From positions 363,864 through 427,863 of the forward strand of contig NZ_JAUCMW010000002.1 in the NCBI RefSeq assembly GCF_030372765.1: a stretch of DNA of 64,000 bases. The letters are read 5' to 3'. Below the pieces are notes generated by a model. The model saw only the letters and a list, made by a program, of their open reading frames with translations. It had not been told where the DNA came from and ran no database searches. Positions 8,981-18,828 of this stretch are shown here, in pieces. The translations under genes were made by a program, and so were the position numbers. The stretch is from Labilibaculum sp. K2S (GTDB lineage Bacteria; Bacteroidota; Bacteroidia; Bacteroidales; Marinifilaceae). Positions within the stretch are counted from its first letter, which is position 1. Every line of letters starts with the position of its first letter.

Positions 8981-10343
8981 AGGCCCACAAGGAAGATCCA
9001 CCATAGCTGAAAAATGGCAAAGGAATTCCTATAACCGGAGCAAGGCCAATTGTCATACCAACATTTATTGCCACATGGAAAAACAAGATACAAGCTACTC
9101 CGTATCCATATATCCGACTAAAAGGAGATCGTTGCCTTTCGGCCAAAAACGACAAACGAATTATTAAAAGTAGTAGAAGGGATAAAACTATAGTAGAACC
9201 AATAAATCCCCATTCTTCACCTACGGTACAAAAAATAAAATCGGTACTTTGTTCAGGAACAAATTTGAATTTCGTTTGTGTTCCATTCAAAAATCCTTTT
9301 CCTGTAAATCCGCCGGATCCAATTGCAATTTTTGATTGAGCCACATTGTATCCGGCACCGGAAGGATCTGACTCAATTCCTAACAAGTCGTTTATACGTT
9401 CTTGTTGATGAGATTCCAAAACATTTTCAAACAAATAACTCACCGAAAATGTGAAAAACAAACTACCAACAGCAATCAGCAAAACCCAAATAACATTCTT
9501 AAGTCGTTCTCTATAAATATAATATAAGAAGGGTATGATATTTAAACTTATTGATATTATTAATATCACGTAGGTGGAAACATTCAATTGCAAAGCCTTA
9601 ATTACTCCCCAAACCAAACCAAAACAGATAAATACCGCAGACAGACCAATTATTATTTGCTTGAACCGAAGCCCCATAAATTTCAGGCATATAAAAGAAA
9701 ATCCTAAAATAATAAGAAGCACATTTAGCTTGGGCAAAAGAAGTGTTATTATAAATAATACCGCGGATAAAAAGCCAACAAATAAAACAACACCTGAAAG
9801 TCCTTCCCTGTATAACACCAATATGAAAACGACATATACCAAAGCCGATCCGGCATCTCGCTGCAGAAGTATTAAAACAGCCGGGGTAAATAAAATTACT
9901 CCTGCTATAACCAAGGACTTAAATTTGTGTATCTTAAAATTAAACTGACTTATGTATCGTGAAATGGCCAGACAAGTTGCAAATTTAGCAAACTCTGCAG
10001 GCTGTAAACGAATTCCTCCAATCTCAAACCATGATCGGGCACCGTTGACCTCCCTGCCAAATATCAGTACTGCAACGAGGAGAAAAATCATAAACAGATA
10101 GGTGGGATAAGCGAACGCAGAGAAAAATTTACCTTCTATTATCAGAATAACGATTGCGAGAAAAAAAGCCGCTCCGATCCACATCAATTGTTTTCCGTAT
10201 CTCTGACTGATATCAAAAATACTTTGATGTTCCTCGTTGTAAACTGCGGCGTAAATATTTATCCATCCAAGAAAAACAAGCAGAACATATAAAAAAATTG
10301 TCCACCAATCCAGATTCTTTATTGAACTTACCTTTCTAGTCAT
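8919..10343 (-). CDS. rodA: RodA, SEDS peptidoglycan glycosyltransferase
   Basis: A 474-residue polytopic SEDS protein that polymerises lipid II glycan strands during side-wall growth, working with the PBP2 encoded just upstream. Family signatures include GARSWFEIGGIRLQPAEFAKFATCLA (about residues 120-145), the large-loop region GGFTGKGFLNGTQTKFKFVPEQSTDFIF (about 345-372) and the C-terminal PVIGIPLPFFSYGGSSLWAF. It is longer than E. coli RodA because of extra hydrophobic segments at about 185-290, as I recall for other Bacteroidota RodA. Last gene of the shape cluster, 15 bp after mrdA. Its 3' end is antisense to acpH. Confidence 0.93.
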   Translation of the reverse strand: MTRKVSSIKNLDWWTIFLYVLLVFLGWINIYAAVYNEEHQSIFDISQRYGKQLMWIGAAFFLAIVILIIEGKFFSAFAYPTYLFMIFLLVAVLIFGREVNGARSWFEIGGIRLQPAEFAKFATCLAISRYISQFNFKIHKFKSLVIAGVILFTPAVLILLQRDAGSALVYVVFILVLYREGLSGVVLFVGFLSAVLFIITLLLPKLNVLLIILGFSFICLKFMGLRFKQIIIGLSAVFICFGLVWGVIKALQLNVSTYVILIISISLNIIPFLYYIYRERLKNVIWVLLIAVGSLFFTFSVSYLFENVLESHQQERINDLLGIESDPSGAGYNVAQSKIAIGSGGFTGKGFLNGTQTKFKFVPEQSTDFIFCTVGEEWGFIGSTIVLSLLLLLIIRLSFLAERQRSPFSRIYGYGVACILFFHVAINVGMTIGLAPVIGIPLPFFSYGGSSLWAFTILLFVFLRLDANRLELLR

Positions 10344-10358
10344 TCCAACTTTATTATT

Positions 10359-12215
10359 TTATTCAATAACTCCAGTACTGGAAGCTGCTGCCTGATTAAT
10401 TAAATCAGCCTCAAGCATCCTCTTTTCTATCCATTTTTTATTTTCAGCAATCTCTCCATTTAGATATTTCTCGATCATCAACCCAGAAATTGGTGCTGCA
10501 TATCTACTTCCCCACACTCCATTTTCAACATAAACAACGATAGCAATCTTCGGATTTTCTCTTGGTGCAAATGCAACAAAAACAGAATGATCTGCTTCGT
10601 CGGAATTCTGAACTGTTCCCGTTTTTCCACACACACGAATATCTTTAATTGCTGCCAATGCTCCAGTACTCCCCTCACCTCCAGTAATTACCATTTCCAT
10701 ACCATCAATTACAGGTATGAAATTAGAAGAGTCTATACTGGTATAATGTTTTTCCAAATACTTTTTTTCCAAAACCCCATCCTCTCCAACAGCCTTTACG
10801 ATATGAGGAATAAAATAATAACCTCTATTGGCAATTGCAGCTACCATATTTGCCATCTGCATTGGTGTTATCTGCAATTCGCCCTGTCCTATGGCAAGGG
10901 AAATTGCATTTAAAGCCCTCCAATTCTTACGATACTTAGTCTGATAATATTCGTTTGTAGGAATAGAACCTGTTTTTTCATTCGGTAAATCAATGCCAAG
11001 TTCACTTCCAAAACCAAAAGAAGTGACATCCTTTCTCCATGCAGTGTACCCATCCTGAACAGAACCAAACTTAGGACTTTCCAAAATATAACGAAATACA
11101 TTTGCAAAATAAGCATTACAGGATTGCTGAATAGCATGACGCAGATCCAAAGGAGAAGCATGAGAATGACATCCCATCGTAAAATTGCCAACATGATAAC
11201 CGCTGTGGCATTCAAATCTTGTCGCAGGGCTAATTACATTTTCCTGAAGAGCCACCAATGCATTTACCAATTTAAAAATTGACCCTGGAGGATACAGCGC
11301 TTGCATTGTTCGATCGAACAAAGGCTTTAATGAGTCATTTTGAACCATCATCTGATAATTCTTATTCATTGCCCGCCCAACAAACATTTCAGGATCATAT
11401 CCCGGACTGGATACTTTTGCTAATATTTCACCAGTGTGAGGTTCAATCGCAACGATTCCTCCTTTTTTATTTTGCATCAACAACTCTCCATATTGCTGCA
11501 AATCGATATCTAGACTCGAGTGCAAATTTTTACCCGAGATAGCTTTTTCATCGAATTTCCCATTCCGAAATGATCCTTTTATTCTATTAAAAACATCAAC
11601 CCAATAAATCTTTACTCCCTTTTCTCCTCGAAGCTCCTTTTCATATGTCCGTTCTATACCACTTTTCCCGATATAGTCTCCTTGTCTAAAATACGGATCA
11701 CTCTTAATCTCCTGATTGGTTACCTCTCTAAGATATCCTAATGCATGGGCAGCACTTTTTAATGGATATTTCCGCAATGTTCTCGTCTGAACAAAGAAAC
11801 CGGGAAATTTATATAACTTCTCCTGCAAGACAGCATATCTTTCAGACGACAACTGTTTTAAAAAAATAGATGCCTTTCGATAAGAATAATGCTTTGCCTT
11901 AGCAATTCCTTCAATTAATTCTAATTTTTCAATTCCCAATAATTGGCAAAAATCAGTGGTGTCAAAAACTTCCAATTGCCTGGGAATCAACATTAGATCG
12001 TAAGCTGCCTGGTTATACACCAACAATTTTCCATTCCTATCATAAATCAATCCCCTTGCCGGATATTGCGTTACCTGCCTTTGAGAATTATTCTCAGCAG
12101 ATAATTTATAGGTGTCATCAATTATTTGAAGGTTAAATAAACGGATAATGAAAATTAGAACAACCAGAATGAATATTCCGCCAATAATGTATTTTCGGTT
12201 TGAGAAATTATTCAT
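10359..12215 (-). CDS. mrdA: Penicillin-binding protein 2 (transpeptidase of the elongasome)
   Basis: A 618-residue class B PBP anchored by one N-terminal helix (about residues 9-28), acting in the periplasm to cross-link peptidoglycan with RodA. A dimerisation/pedestal domain begins near residue 55 (ARGLIYDRNGKLL). The transpeptidase motifs are S312-x-x-K315 (PPGSIFK), S365-C-N367 (QQSCNAYF) and K531-T-G533 (VCGKTGTVQN). It lies between mreD and rodA with gaps of 18 and 15 bp, so co-transcription and joint function are very likely. The length and complete motif set indicate an active enzyme. Confidence 0.95.
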   Translation of the reverse strand: MNNFSNRKYIIGGIFILVVLIFIIRLFNLQIIDDTYKLSAENNSQRQVTQYPARGLIYDRNGKLLVYNQAAYDLMLIPRQLEVFDTTDFCQLLGIEKLELIEGIAKAKHYSYRKASIFLKQLSSERYAVLQEKLYKFPGFFVQTRTLRKYPLKSAAHALGYLREVTNQEIKSDPYFRQGDYIGKSGIERTYEKELRGEKGVKIYWVDVFNRIKGSFRNGKFDEKAISGKNLHSSLDIDLQQYGELLMQNKKGGIVAIEPHTGEILAKVSSPGYDPEMFVGRAMNKNYQMMVQNDSLKPLFDRTMQALYPPGSIFKLVNALVALQENVISPATRFECHSGYHVGNFTMGCHSHASPLDLRHAIQQSCNAYFANVFRYILESPKFGSVQDGYTAWRKDVTSFGFGSELGIDLPNEKTGSIPTNEYYQTKYRKNWRALNAISLAIGQGELQITPMQMANMVAAIANRGYYFIPHIVKAVGEDGVLEKKYLEKHYTSIDSSNFIPVIDGMEMVITGGEGSTGALAAIKDIRVCGKTGTVQNSDEADHSVFVAFAPRENPKIAIVVYVENGVWGSRYAAPISGLMIEKYLNGEIAENKKWIEKRMLEADLINQAAASSTGVIE

Positions 12216-12233
12216 TTTATATTAATAATTGAT

Positions 12234-12737
12234 CTATTTTTTAAACAGTAAGAATTGAGATGTAATGAGTAAGCTTAAAGTAAAGAATGTACTAAGAATG
12301 ATCCTGGTAATGGTTTCACTTAAATTGGAAAATGAAAATACTTCTATAAAAAACAAAAAGCTATGATGAGCGATGACTAATATCAGGCAATACTTAAAGA
12401 ACCATCCAAATCCATAATGAAGAATACTTGGCGTTGTTCCTTGTTCATAACCATCTCTTACAGACAAATAATTTAATATATATGGACGTAAGTACGCCAT
12501 AAAAACACTAGCGGATGCATGCATTCCCAGAGTATTGGAAAAAATATCTACACTCAATCCCAAAAAGAACGACAGAACCAACAAAAGCCAGTTTGGGGTC
12601 TCAAATGGAAGCAATAAAATGAATAAGATATACATATAAGGATTTAAAAAACCACTTATTTGAATATTATTTAAAATGGCAACCTGAATAAATACAAGAA
12701 CCACAAATCTTATTATATTTTTTACGATCTGATTCAT
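12234..12737 (-). CDS. mreD: Rod shape-determining protein MreD
   Basis: A 167-residue inner-membrane protein with about five hydrophobic helices, the small integral component of the Mre complex. Sequence conservation in the family is low. The call rests on size, topology (NQIVKNIIRFVVLVFIQVAILNNI at the start) and position between mreC and mrdA. The start codon overlaps the mreC stop in an ATGA arrangement (4-bp overlap), which suggests translational coupling. Confidence 0.85.
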   Translation of the reverse strand: MNQIVKNIIRFVVLVFIQVAILNNIQISGFLNPYMYILFILLLPFETPNWLLLVLSFFLGLSVDIFSNTLGMHASASVFMAYLRPYILNYLSVRDGYEQGTTPSILHYGFGWFFKYCLILVIAHHSFLFFIEVFSFSNLSETITRIILSTFFTLSLLITSQFLLFKK

Positions 12738-13561
12738 TCTACCACCTCCTTCTCAAGTTGCAGGCGTTCTGTTTTCATCAGATCACCAATAACTTTCACG
12801 TATGACAGACTTTTAAAATCATTGGAAAAGGCGATTATCAATTCATGAAAATTGCCTCCTGAGCTTGGCAAAATTTCCTGTACTGTACCCAGCAATATTC
12901 CCTCTGGAAAAATTGATGAATAACCACTGGTAACAATTGTATCTCCTGTCTGAATTAACACATGTATCGGAACTTCGTACAAACGTGCTGATTTATAATC
13001 TCTTCCATCCCAGGAAAGGGAACCAAAGTAATTGTTCTTCTTAATTTTAGCCGAAACACTTATTCGGCTGTTCAATAAAGAAATTACGGTTGAAAAATTA
13101 TTTGAAACACTTTTTACAACCCCAACAACACCATGATCTGTAACTACAGCCATCTCCGGCTGAATGCCATTTAACTTGCCTTTATTCAAAGTAATATAAT
13201 TCAGTTGTTTATTAACGGAATTATTAATGATTTTGGCGGTTCGATAAAGGTATTGTTGCTGATATAAGGAATCATTATAAAGAATAGAAGAATCGACTGA
13301 CATCTTGTATGATTCCGCCAGGATATTCTTCAATCGGGTATTTTCTTTATTTAATTCTTCGTTTGTTTCAGCCAAAGCCAAATAATCGGTAGTGGATGAA
13401 ACTTTCTCATAAATACTTCCTGTAAGGGCATTACTCGAATTCAGGTACTCTGTCTTTTGATAGTTATTGTAGCTGACTAACAATAACATGCAAAAAATTT
13501 CAATTACAACAAAAATGATCGTAAAATGAAATCTTACGATAAAATGTAATAAATTCTTCAT
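12734..13561 (-). CDS. mreC: Rod shape-determining protein MreC
   Basis: A 275-residue bitopic protein: a short cytoplasmic tail, one membrane helix (about residues 13-30), a coiled coil (about 60-90, NEELNKENTRLKNILAES) and a periplasmic beta-domain core (for example GIQPEMAVVTDHGVVGVVKSVSNNFSTV, then GDTIVTSGYSSIFPEGILLGTV). It links cytoplasmic MreB to the periplasmic PBP2. It lies 46 bp after mreB and overlaps mreD by 4 bp. Confidence 0.92.
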   Translation of the reverse strand: MKNLLHFIVRFHFTIIFVVIEIFCMLLLVSYNNYQKTEYLNSSNALTGSIYEKVSSTTDYLALAETNEELNKENTRLKNILAESYKMSVDSSILYNDSLYQQQYLYRTAKIINNSVNKQLNYITLNKGKLNGIQPEMAVVTDHGVVGVVKSVSNNFSTVISLLNSRISVSAKIKKNNYFGSLSWDGRDYKSARLYEVPIHVLIQTGDTIVTSGYSSIFPEGILLGTVQEILPSSGGNFHELIIAFSNDFKSLSYVKVIGDLMKTERLQLEKEVVE

Positions 13562-13607
13562 TCAAAAAATCAAATCCCTGTTAAACCAAAATAAGTTTCA
13601 CTCCTGA

Positions 13608-14630
13608 TTATCTCATCAGGAATGAAAACTTATCTACATTCTTTAATGCAATTCCAGTACCACGTGCAACAGCCCTTAATGGATCTTCCGCAATGTGAAA
13701 TGGAATATTTATTTTATCTGTTAACCGCTTATCTAATCCACGAAGCAACGCACCACCACCGGCAAGGTAAATTCCTCTATTTACGATATCGGCGTATAAT
13801 TCCGGAGGTGTTTGCTCCAATGCACTTAAAATTGCGATTTCAATTTTCGAGATTGATTTCTCCAAACAATGAGCAATTTCCTGATAAGATACAGGTACTT
13901 CAATAGGAAGTGCTGTCATCTGATTTGGTCCTTGCACTCTGAAATCATTTGGTGGCTCCTCCAACTCAGATAATGCTGATCCAACTTGAATTTTTATTTC
14001 CTCAGCAGTTCTTTCACCAATTTTGATATTATGCTGATGACGCATATATTCCTGTATATCAGAAGTTAAATCATCACCCGCAATACGAATCGATTTATTA
14101 GTTACTATTCCACCCAAAGAAATCACTGCAATCTCAGTTGTTCCTCCACCTATATCTACTACCATATTTCCTTCAGGAGCTTCAACATCAATACCGATTC
14201 CAATAGCTGCCGCCATAGGCTCATAAATCATGTATACATCACGTCCTCCGGCATGCTCAGAAGAATCACGAACCGCTCTCATTTCAACTTCTGTACTTCC
14301 CGAAGGAATACAAATCACCATGCGTAATGATGGTGGAAACAGACGAGGTTTTTTGTTGATCATCTTGATCATCCCACGAATCATCTGCTCCGCAGCATTA
14401 AAGTCAGCAATTACGCCATCTCTAAGCGGACGAATCGTTCTTAGGTTCCCGTGGGTTTTGCCCTGCATCTGGCGAGCCTTTTCGCCAATCGCAACCATTT
14501 TTTCGGTGCGACGATCAATAGCTACGATTGATGGTTCATCAACTACAATCTTATCATTACAGATAATAATTGTATTTGCTGTCCCCAAGTCAATCGCGAT
14601 CTCCTGAGTTAAAAATGAAAAAAATCCCAT
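13608..14630 (-). CDS. mreB: Rod shape-determining protein MreB (bacterial actin)
   Basis: A 340-residue actin-fold ATPase that forms membrane-bound filaments directing side-wall synthesis. The phosphate-1 motif is IAIDLGTANT (residues 11-20), phosphate-2 is MVVDIGGGTTEIAVISLGG (near residue 160) and the adenosine region is YLAGGGALLRGLD (near 290). An amphipathic N-terminal membrane-binding stretch (GFFSFL) is present. The presence of the whole elongasome predicts a rod-shaped cell. It follows purH by 29 bp. Confidence 0.96.
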   Translation of the reverse strand: MGFFSFLTQEIAIDLGTANTIIICNDKIVVDEPSIVAIDRRTEKMVAIGEKARQMQGKTHGNLRTIRPLRDGVIADFNAAEQMIRGMIKMINKKPRLFPPSLRMVICIPSGSTEVEMRAVRDSSEHAGGRDVYMIYEPMAAAIGIGIDVEAPEGNMVVDIGGGTTEIAVISLGGIVTNKSIRIAGDDLTSDIQEYMRHQHNIKIGERTAEEIKIQVGSALSELEEPPNDFRVQGPNQMTALPIEVPVSYQEIAHCLEKSISKIEIAILSALEQTPPELYADIVNRGIYLAGGGALLRGLDKRLTDKINIPFHIAEDPLRAVARGTGIALKNVDKFSFLMR

Positions 14631-14659
14631 ATGGTAGTATAAATCTCTGTTATCTTATT

Positions 14660-16192
14660 TTAATGCTTAAAATGTCTCATTCCTGTAAATACCATAGCAA
14701 TTCCAAATTTGTTAGCTGCCTCAATAGAATCCTTATCTCTTATCGAACCTCCTGGTTGAATAATAGCAGTAATTCCTGCTGCATGAGCTGCTTCTACACA
14801 ATCTGAGAATGGGAAAAATGCATCAGAAGCTAAAACACTTCCTGCAATTCTATCCCCTCCCTGACGAATGGCATTTTCCAAGGCCCAAATACGACTTACC
14901 TGTCCCGGACCAACACCACATGTAGTTTTATTTTTTGCTATGGCAATTCCATTTGATTTTGCATGTTTCACTGTTTTCCATGCAAACATCAAATCTTCCA
15001 TTTCACTTTCTGATGGCTCTCTTTCGGTAACCACTTCTAATTTTTCACCAATTAATTCCTTATCCATTTCCTGAATTAAAAAACCTCCTAAAACAGTTTT
15101 TCCTTTAAATGAGGAATAATCTGTTTTCAAAATTTCAGGCAATTCCAATAATCTTAAATTCTTCTTCGCTGTTAATACCTCTAAAGCTTCTTTGCTAAAA
15201 GATGGTGCAACAATTACTTCCAGAAAAATTCCACTCATAATTTCGGCCGTTGCCTTATCAATTTCACGATTTGAAGCCACTATTCCTCCAAAAATTGAAA
15301 CCGGATCAGCATCATAAGCTTTCTTAAAAGCTTCTGAAATTGTTTTGGCACTGCCAATTCCACATGGATTAGCATGCTTAGCGGCAACAATTGTAGGTTC
15401 TTCAAACTCTTTTAAGGTTTCCAAAGCTCCGTCTGTATCACCAATATTGTTGTAAGATAGTTCTTTACCATGGATTTTCTTAGCCGCAGTTAAAGTTCCT
15501 TCAGTTTCCTGAATTTGACTGTAAAAAGTTGCATTCTGATGAGGGTTCTCTCCATAACGAAGATCTTGCTTCTTTTCGTATGTAATCGTTAATGTTTTAG
15601 GAGATGTAATTTTCAGTCTTTTATTAAAATACCCGGAAATTAAGGCATCGTAATGAGCAGTATGTTCAAACACCTTTGCTGTTAGATATTCTTTTGTTTC
15701 AAGACTCGTATCATTACCTGATTTTAATTCTTCAATTACTTTTGAATAATCATCAGGATCGGTAATAACAGTAACAAATTTGTAATTCTTTGCAGCCGCT
15801 CTCAACATTGTCGGACCACCTATATCAATATTTTCAATAATTTCCTCGTGACCAGCCTCAGGATTTAAAATTGTTTCTTTAAACGGATACAAATTACAAA
15901 CAACGATATCAATAGGCTCAATTCCTAACTCATTCATTTGAGCTATGTGCGCTTCGTTATCCCGAATTGCTAAAATTCCACCTTCAACATTTGGATGCAG
16001 CGTTTTTACGCGTCCATCAAAACATTCAGGAAATTTAGTAAGATCTGAAATGTCCATTACAGGAATTCCTTCGGCCTTAAATTTAGCGGAAGTTCCGCCT
16101 GTAGAGATGATTTCCCATCCTAAACCTGTTAATTCTCTAGCAAATTCAACAACATTTGTTTTATCAAACACACTGATCAGCGCTCTCTTCAT
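14660..16192 (-). CDS. purH: Bifunctional AICAR formyltransferase / IMP cyclohydrolase
   Basis: A 510-residue cytosolic enzyme for the last two steps of IMP synthesis. The N-terminal MGS-like cyclohydrolase domain covers about residues 1-190 (ALISVFDKTNVVEFARELTG; STGGTSAKF; GRVKTLHPNVEGGIL). The C-terminal transformylase domain contains the conserved Lys-His pair in AAKHANPCGIG (about 267-268) and ends HFKH. First gene before the mre cluster and probably its transcriptional lead, a linkage common in Bacteroidota. Confidence 0.95.
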   Translation of the reverse strand: MKRALISVFDKTNVVEFARELTGLGWEIISTGGTSAKFKAEGIPVMDISDLTKFPECFDGRVKTLHPNVEGGILAIRDNEAHIAQMNELGIEPIDIVVCNLYPFKETILNPEAGHEEIIENIDIGGPTMLRAAAKNYKFVTVITDPDDYSKVIEELKSGNDTSLETKEYLTAKVFEHTAHYDALISGYFNKRLKITSPKTLTITYEKKQDLRYGENPHQNATFYSQIQETEGTLTAAKKIHGKELSYNNIGDTDGALETLKEFEEPTIVAAKHANPCGIGSAKTISEAFKKAYDADPVSIFGGIVASNREIDKATAEIMSGIFLEVIVAPSFSKEALEVLTAKKNLRLLELPEILKTDYSSFKGKTVLGGFLIQEMDKELIGEKLEVVTEREPSESEMEDLMFAWKTVKHAKSNGIAIAKNKTTCGVGPGQVSRIWALENAIRQGGDRIAGSVLASDAFFPFSDCVEAAHAAGITAIIQPGGSIRDKDSIEAANKFGIAMVFTGMRHFKH

Positions 16193-16320
16193 AATTCTCT
16201 TATTTGGGTAATTTTATAAAATGGCGTAAATTTCATTTTCTCTCGAAAAACAAAAGCAACTCAAACAAGACTGTAAATACTTTAATAATAGGCACTTATC
16301 CAGCCTCCTAAAAGCTCATG

Positions 16321-16328
16321 CAAAGTTA
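16321..16328 (-). promoter_or_regulatory. Candidate -7 element for the purH-mre operon
   Basis: On the minus strand this reads TAACTTTG, an exact match to the Bacteroidota -7 consensus TAnnTTTG. No TTTG is seen at the expected -33 spacing. Initiation here would give a leader of roughly 120 nt before purH. No purine riboswitch is recognisable in that leader. Confidence 0.45.
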
Positions 16329-16459
16329 AGAAAAACCTAAAAAAAACACCGTCTAAAAAAAGTTTTTTATTGAACTTTTTCATTGAATCATAATATTGAG
16401 AAACTATTTTTTTATACTTGAAATTTCCATTCTAATAAAATTACTCCCCAAAAAATGAA

Positions 16460-17821
16460 CTAAACAAAGCTTAAAAAATAGGCTCCAATTGATAAGTAAA
16501 TAAAAAGACCCACGATATCATTCAAGGTAGTTACAAAGGGACCTGTTGCCAAAGCAGGATCAATTTTCATTTTATGCAGAGTTAATGGAATTAGGGTGCC
16601 AAATATTGATGCAAAAATAATAACTGAGAATAACGCAACCGATACACTTATTGTTAAGCTAAAGGAGTGCCCAACCAGAAATAAGTTAACAAAGAAAACC
16701 AAGCCTGAACAAATTATACCATTTACAAATGCACCCATCAGCTCTCTTAACAATCGACTAATTGTACTTTCAAAACCCAATGAATTACTTGCCAAGGCCT
16801 GTACAATAATCGCCGCCGATTGAACACCCACATTTCCTCCCATTGCTGTAATCAGCGGAATAAAAAACGCCATAGCTGTATAATTCCCCAAATCACCTTC
16901 ATGCCTTGATATTACAAAAGCACTTATAAGTCCCCCCATTAAACCAATTAACAGCCATGGAAGACGTGCTCTTGTTTGAATCCAAACCGAGTCACTTGAC
17001 TCTACATCTTCAGTAAGACCAGATGCCATTTGGTAATCTTTCTCAGCCTCATCACGAATTACATCTACAACATCATCAATGGTGATGCGTCCCATTAATC
17101 GTCCAATGCTATCAATAACCGGTATTGCAACAAGGTCATACTTCTCCATGATTCGGGCTACTTCCTCATCCGGCTCATCAGTATGCACCGACATCACATC
17201 CGGCTGATATATATTACTGATTTTTGCCGATGTAGGACTCAAAATCATGATCTTCAAGGAAAGAGTTCCCTTTAAAATATTATCATCATCAACAACATAT
17301 ACATAGTAAATCTCATCGATATCCTCAGCCTGGCGACTTAATTCTCTCAAGCAGGTTAAAACAGTCCAATTCTCATTAACCATCACCAACTCTTTCGCCA
17401 TCAATCCACCGGCTGTATCTTCATCGTAATGAAGTAAATCTACAATATCGCCAGCTCGTTCAACATCTCTTATATGGGAAAGAATCTCCTCTCGTTGTTC
17501 ATCCGACATACCACCAATCACATCGGCAGCATCATCAGAATCCATTCTGTGAATAAACTGTTTTGCAATAATTTCAACAGGCAAAACCTTTAAAAAACGA
17601 TCCCGATCATCCTCTTCCAATTCAGCCAAGACATCCGCCGCAGTATCAATATCAAGAAGTAAATACAGAAACTTAGCCTCCTCTGTATTAAGTTCATCAT
17701 ATATTTCAGCAATATCAGCAGGATGCAATCCATCCATCATACCAATTGCTCCGACCTCATCCTTCTCTTCGATAATTCTTTTTAACTGATCGATGTATTC
17801 GCGAGTCAATTCAAATTGCAT
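16460..17821 (-). CDS. mgtE: Magnesium transporter MgtE
   Basis: A 453-residue Mg2+ channel/transporter. The acidic N-domain of helical repeats (about residues 15-125, DGLHPADIAEIYDEL) is followed by two CBS domains (about 130-255) and five membrane helices (about 285-450). The pore-lining signature PLITAMGGNVGVQSAAIIVQALA is intact. The cytoplasmic domains close the channel at high Mg2+ in characterised homologues. It follows rsmA by 23 bp and is probably co-transcribed with it. Confidence 0.94.
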   Translation of the reverse strand: MQFELTREYIDQLKRIIEEKDEVGAIGMMDGLHPADIAEIYDELNTEEAKFLYLLLDIDTAADVLAELEEDDRDRFLKVLPVEIIAKQFIHRMDSDDAADVIGGMSDEQREEILSHIRDVERAGDIVDLLHYDEDTAGGLMAKELVMVNENWTVLTCLRELSRQAEDIDEIYYVYVVDDDNILKGTLSLKIMILSPTSAKISNIYQPDVMSVHTDEPDEEVARIMEKYDLVAIPVIDSIGRLMGRITIDDVVDVIRDEAEKDYQMASGLTEDVESSDSVWIQTRARLPWLLIGLMGGLISAFVISRHEGDLGNYTAMAFFIPLITAMGGNVGVQSAAIIVQALASNSLGFESTISRLLRELMGAFVNGIICSGLVFFVNLFLVGHSFSLTISVSVALFSVIIFASIFGTLIPLTLHKMKIDPALATGPFVTTLNDIVGLFIYLSIGAYFLSFV

Positions 17822-17844
17822 ATCAATGTATTTTATGTGTGATT

Positions 17845-18642
17845 TTATTCTCTTAATTCCGTATTTATTAATTCTTCAATTTTATTGGTCAAATAAACAA
17901 ACTGATCTACAGACAATTGCTCTGGCCTCTGCGCCATAAGTTCATCATCAAGCTTGTAATCACCCAATACTGATTTTAAAGAATTCCGTAAGGTTTTCCG
18001 GCGTTGATTAAATCCGGATTTAACGACTCGGAAAAATAGTTTTTCATCACAAGCCAATCTAACGGTAGTATTCCTTTCCATACGTATTACTGCAGATTTA
18101 ACTTTTGGAGGTGGGGAGAATACCGTTTCGCTAACAGTAAACAAATATTCTATATTATAAAAAGCCTGCATAAGCACACTTAAAATACCATACGTTTTAT
18201 TTCCAGGAACAGCAGCCATTCTTTCAGCAACCTCTTTCTGAATCATTCCTACAACTTCAGGAATTTGATCTCTATAATCCAAAACTTTAAAGAATATTTG
18301 AGAGGATATATTGTAAGGAAAGTTCCCAATTACGGCAAAAGGCTCCGAAAATAATCTCGACAAATCATATTTCAGAAAATCCTCTCCAATTATTCGTCCT
18401 GATAATTCCGGAAAATTTTCATTCAAATAAGATACAGATTCTCTATCTATCTCAACAACATGCGTTTCAAACCCATTTTCCTTAAGTAAATATTGTGTTA
18501 ACACTCCCATCCCCGGACCAATCTCAAGCACTTTCGAAACACAATCAGCCTTCATACTTGCCACAATTTTTTTGGCAATATTCAAATCTTTTAAGAAATG
18601 CTGCCCTAAACTCTTTTTTGCCCTAACGTACCCCATATCCAT
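17845..18642 (-). CDS. rsmA: 16S rRNA dimethyladenosine transferase (KsgA)
   Basis: A 265-residue SAM-dependent methyltransferase that dimethylates two adjacent adenosines at the 3' end of 16S rRNA. The signature [11 protein letters not shown] (about residues 9-19), SAM motif [15 protein letters not shown] and catalytic NFPY ([12 protein letters not shown]) are present, with the helical C-terminal domain after about residue 190. Two ATGs lie two codons apart (18642 and 18636); either is possible. Divergent from the flippase-like gene. Confidence 0.94.
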   Translation of the reverse strand: MDMGYVRAKKSLGQHFLKDLNIAKKIVASMKADCVSKVLEIGPGMGVLTQYLLKENGFETHVVEIDRESVSYLNENFPELSGRIIGEDFLKYDLSRLFSEPFAVIGNFPYNISSQIFFKVLDYRDQIPEVVGMIQKEVAERMAAVPGNKTYGILSVLMQAFYNIEYLFTVSETVFSPPPKVKSAVIRMERNTTVRLACDEKLFFRVVKSGFNQRRKTLRNSLKSVLGDYKLDDELMAQRPEQLSVDQFVYLTNKIEELINTELRE

Positions 18643-18726
18643 CCATTTAATCCCTTTTATTTCAGCATCTCAAATTAACAAAAATTAAAAACAGCAGCTT
18701 TTCAAAGGAGATTTCAAACATTTACT

Positions 18727-18734
18727 TATTTTTG
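18727..18734 (+). promoter_or_regulatory. Candidate -7 element before the flippase-like gene
   Basis: TATTTTTG matches TAnnTTTG. The -33 position shows only weak similarity (TTTC rather than TTTG). The inferred start of transcription would be about 90 nt before the ATG at 18829. Confidence 0.4.
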
Positions 18735-18828
18735 TAGCTGATTTATCGCCCGGCAAATTTAGGACTTAATAATAGAAACACAGCTTATACTTGCTTAAAA
18801 TTTAATCTCAGTTAGTTTTTTCTATAAA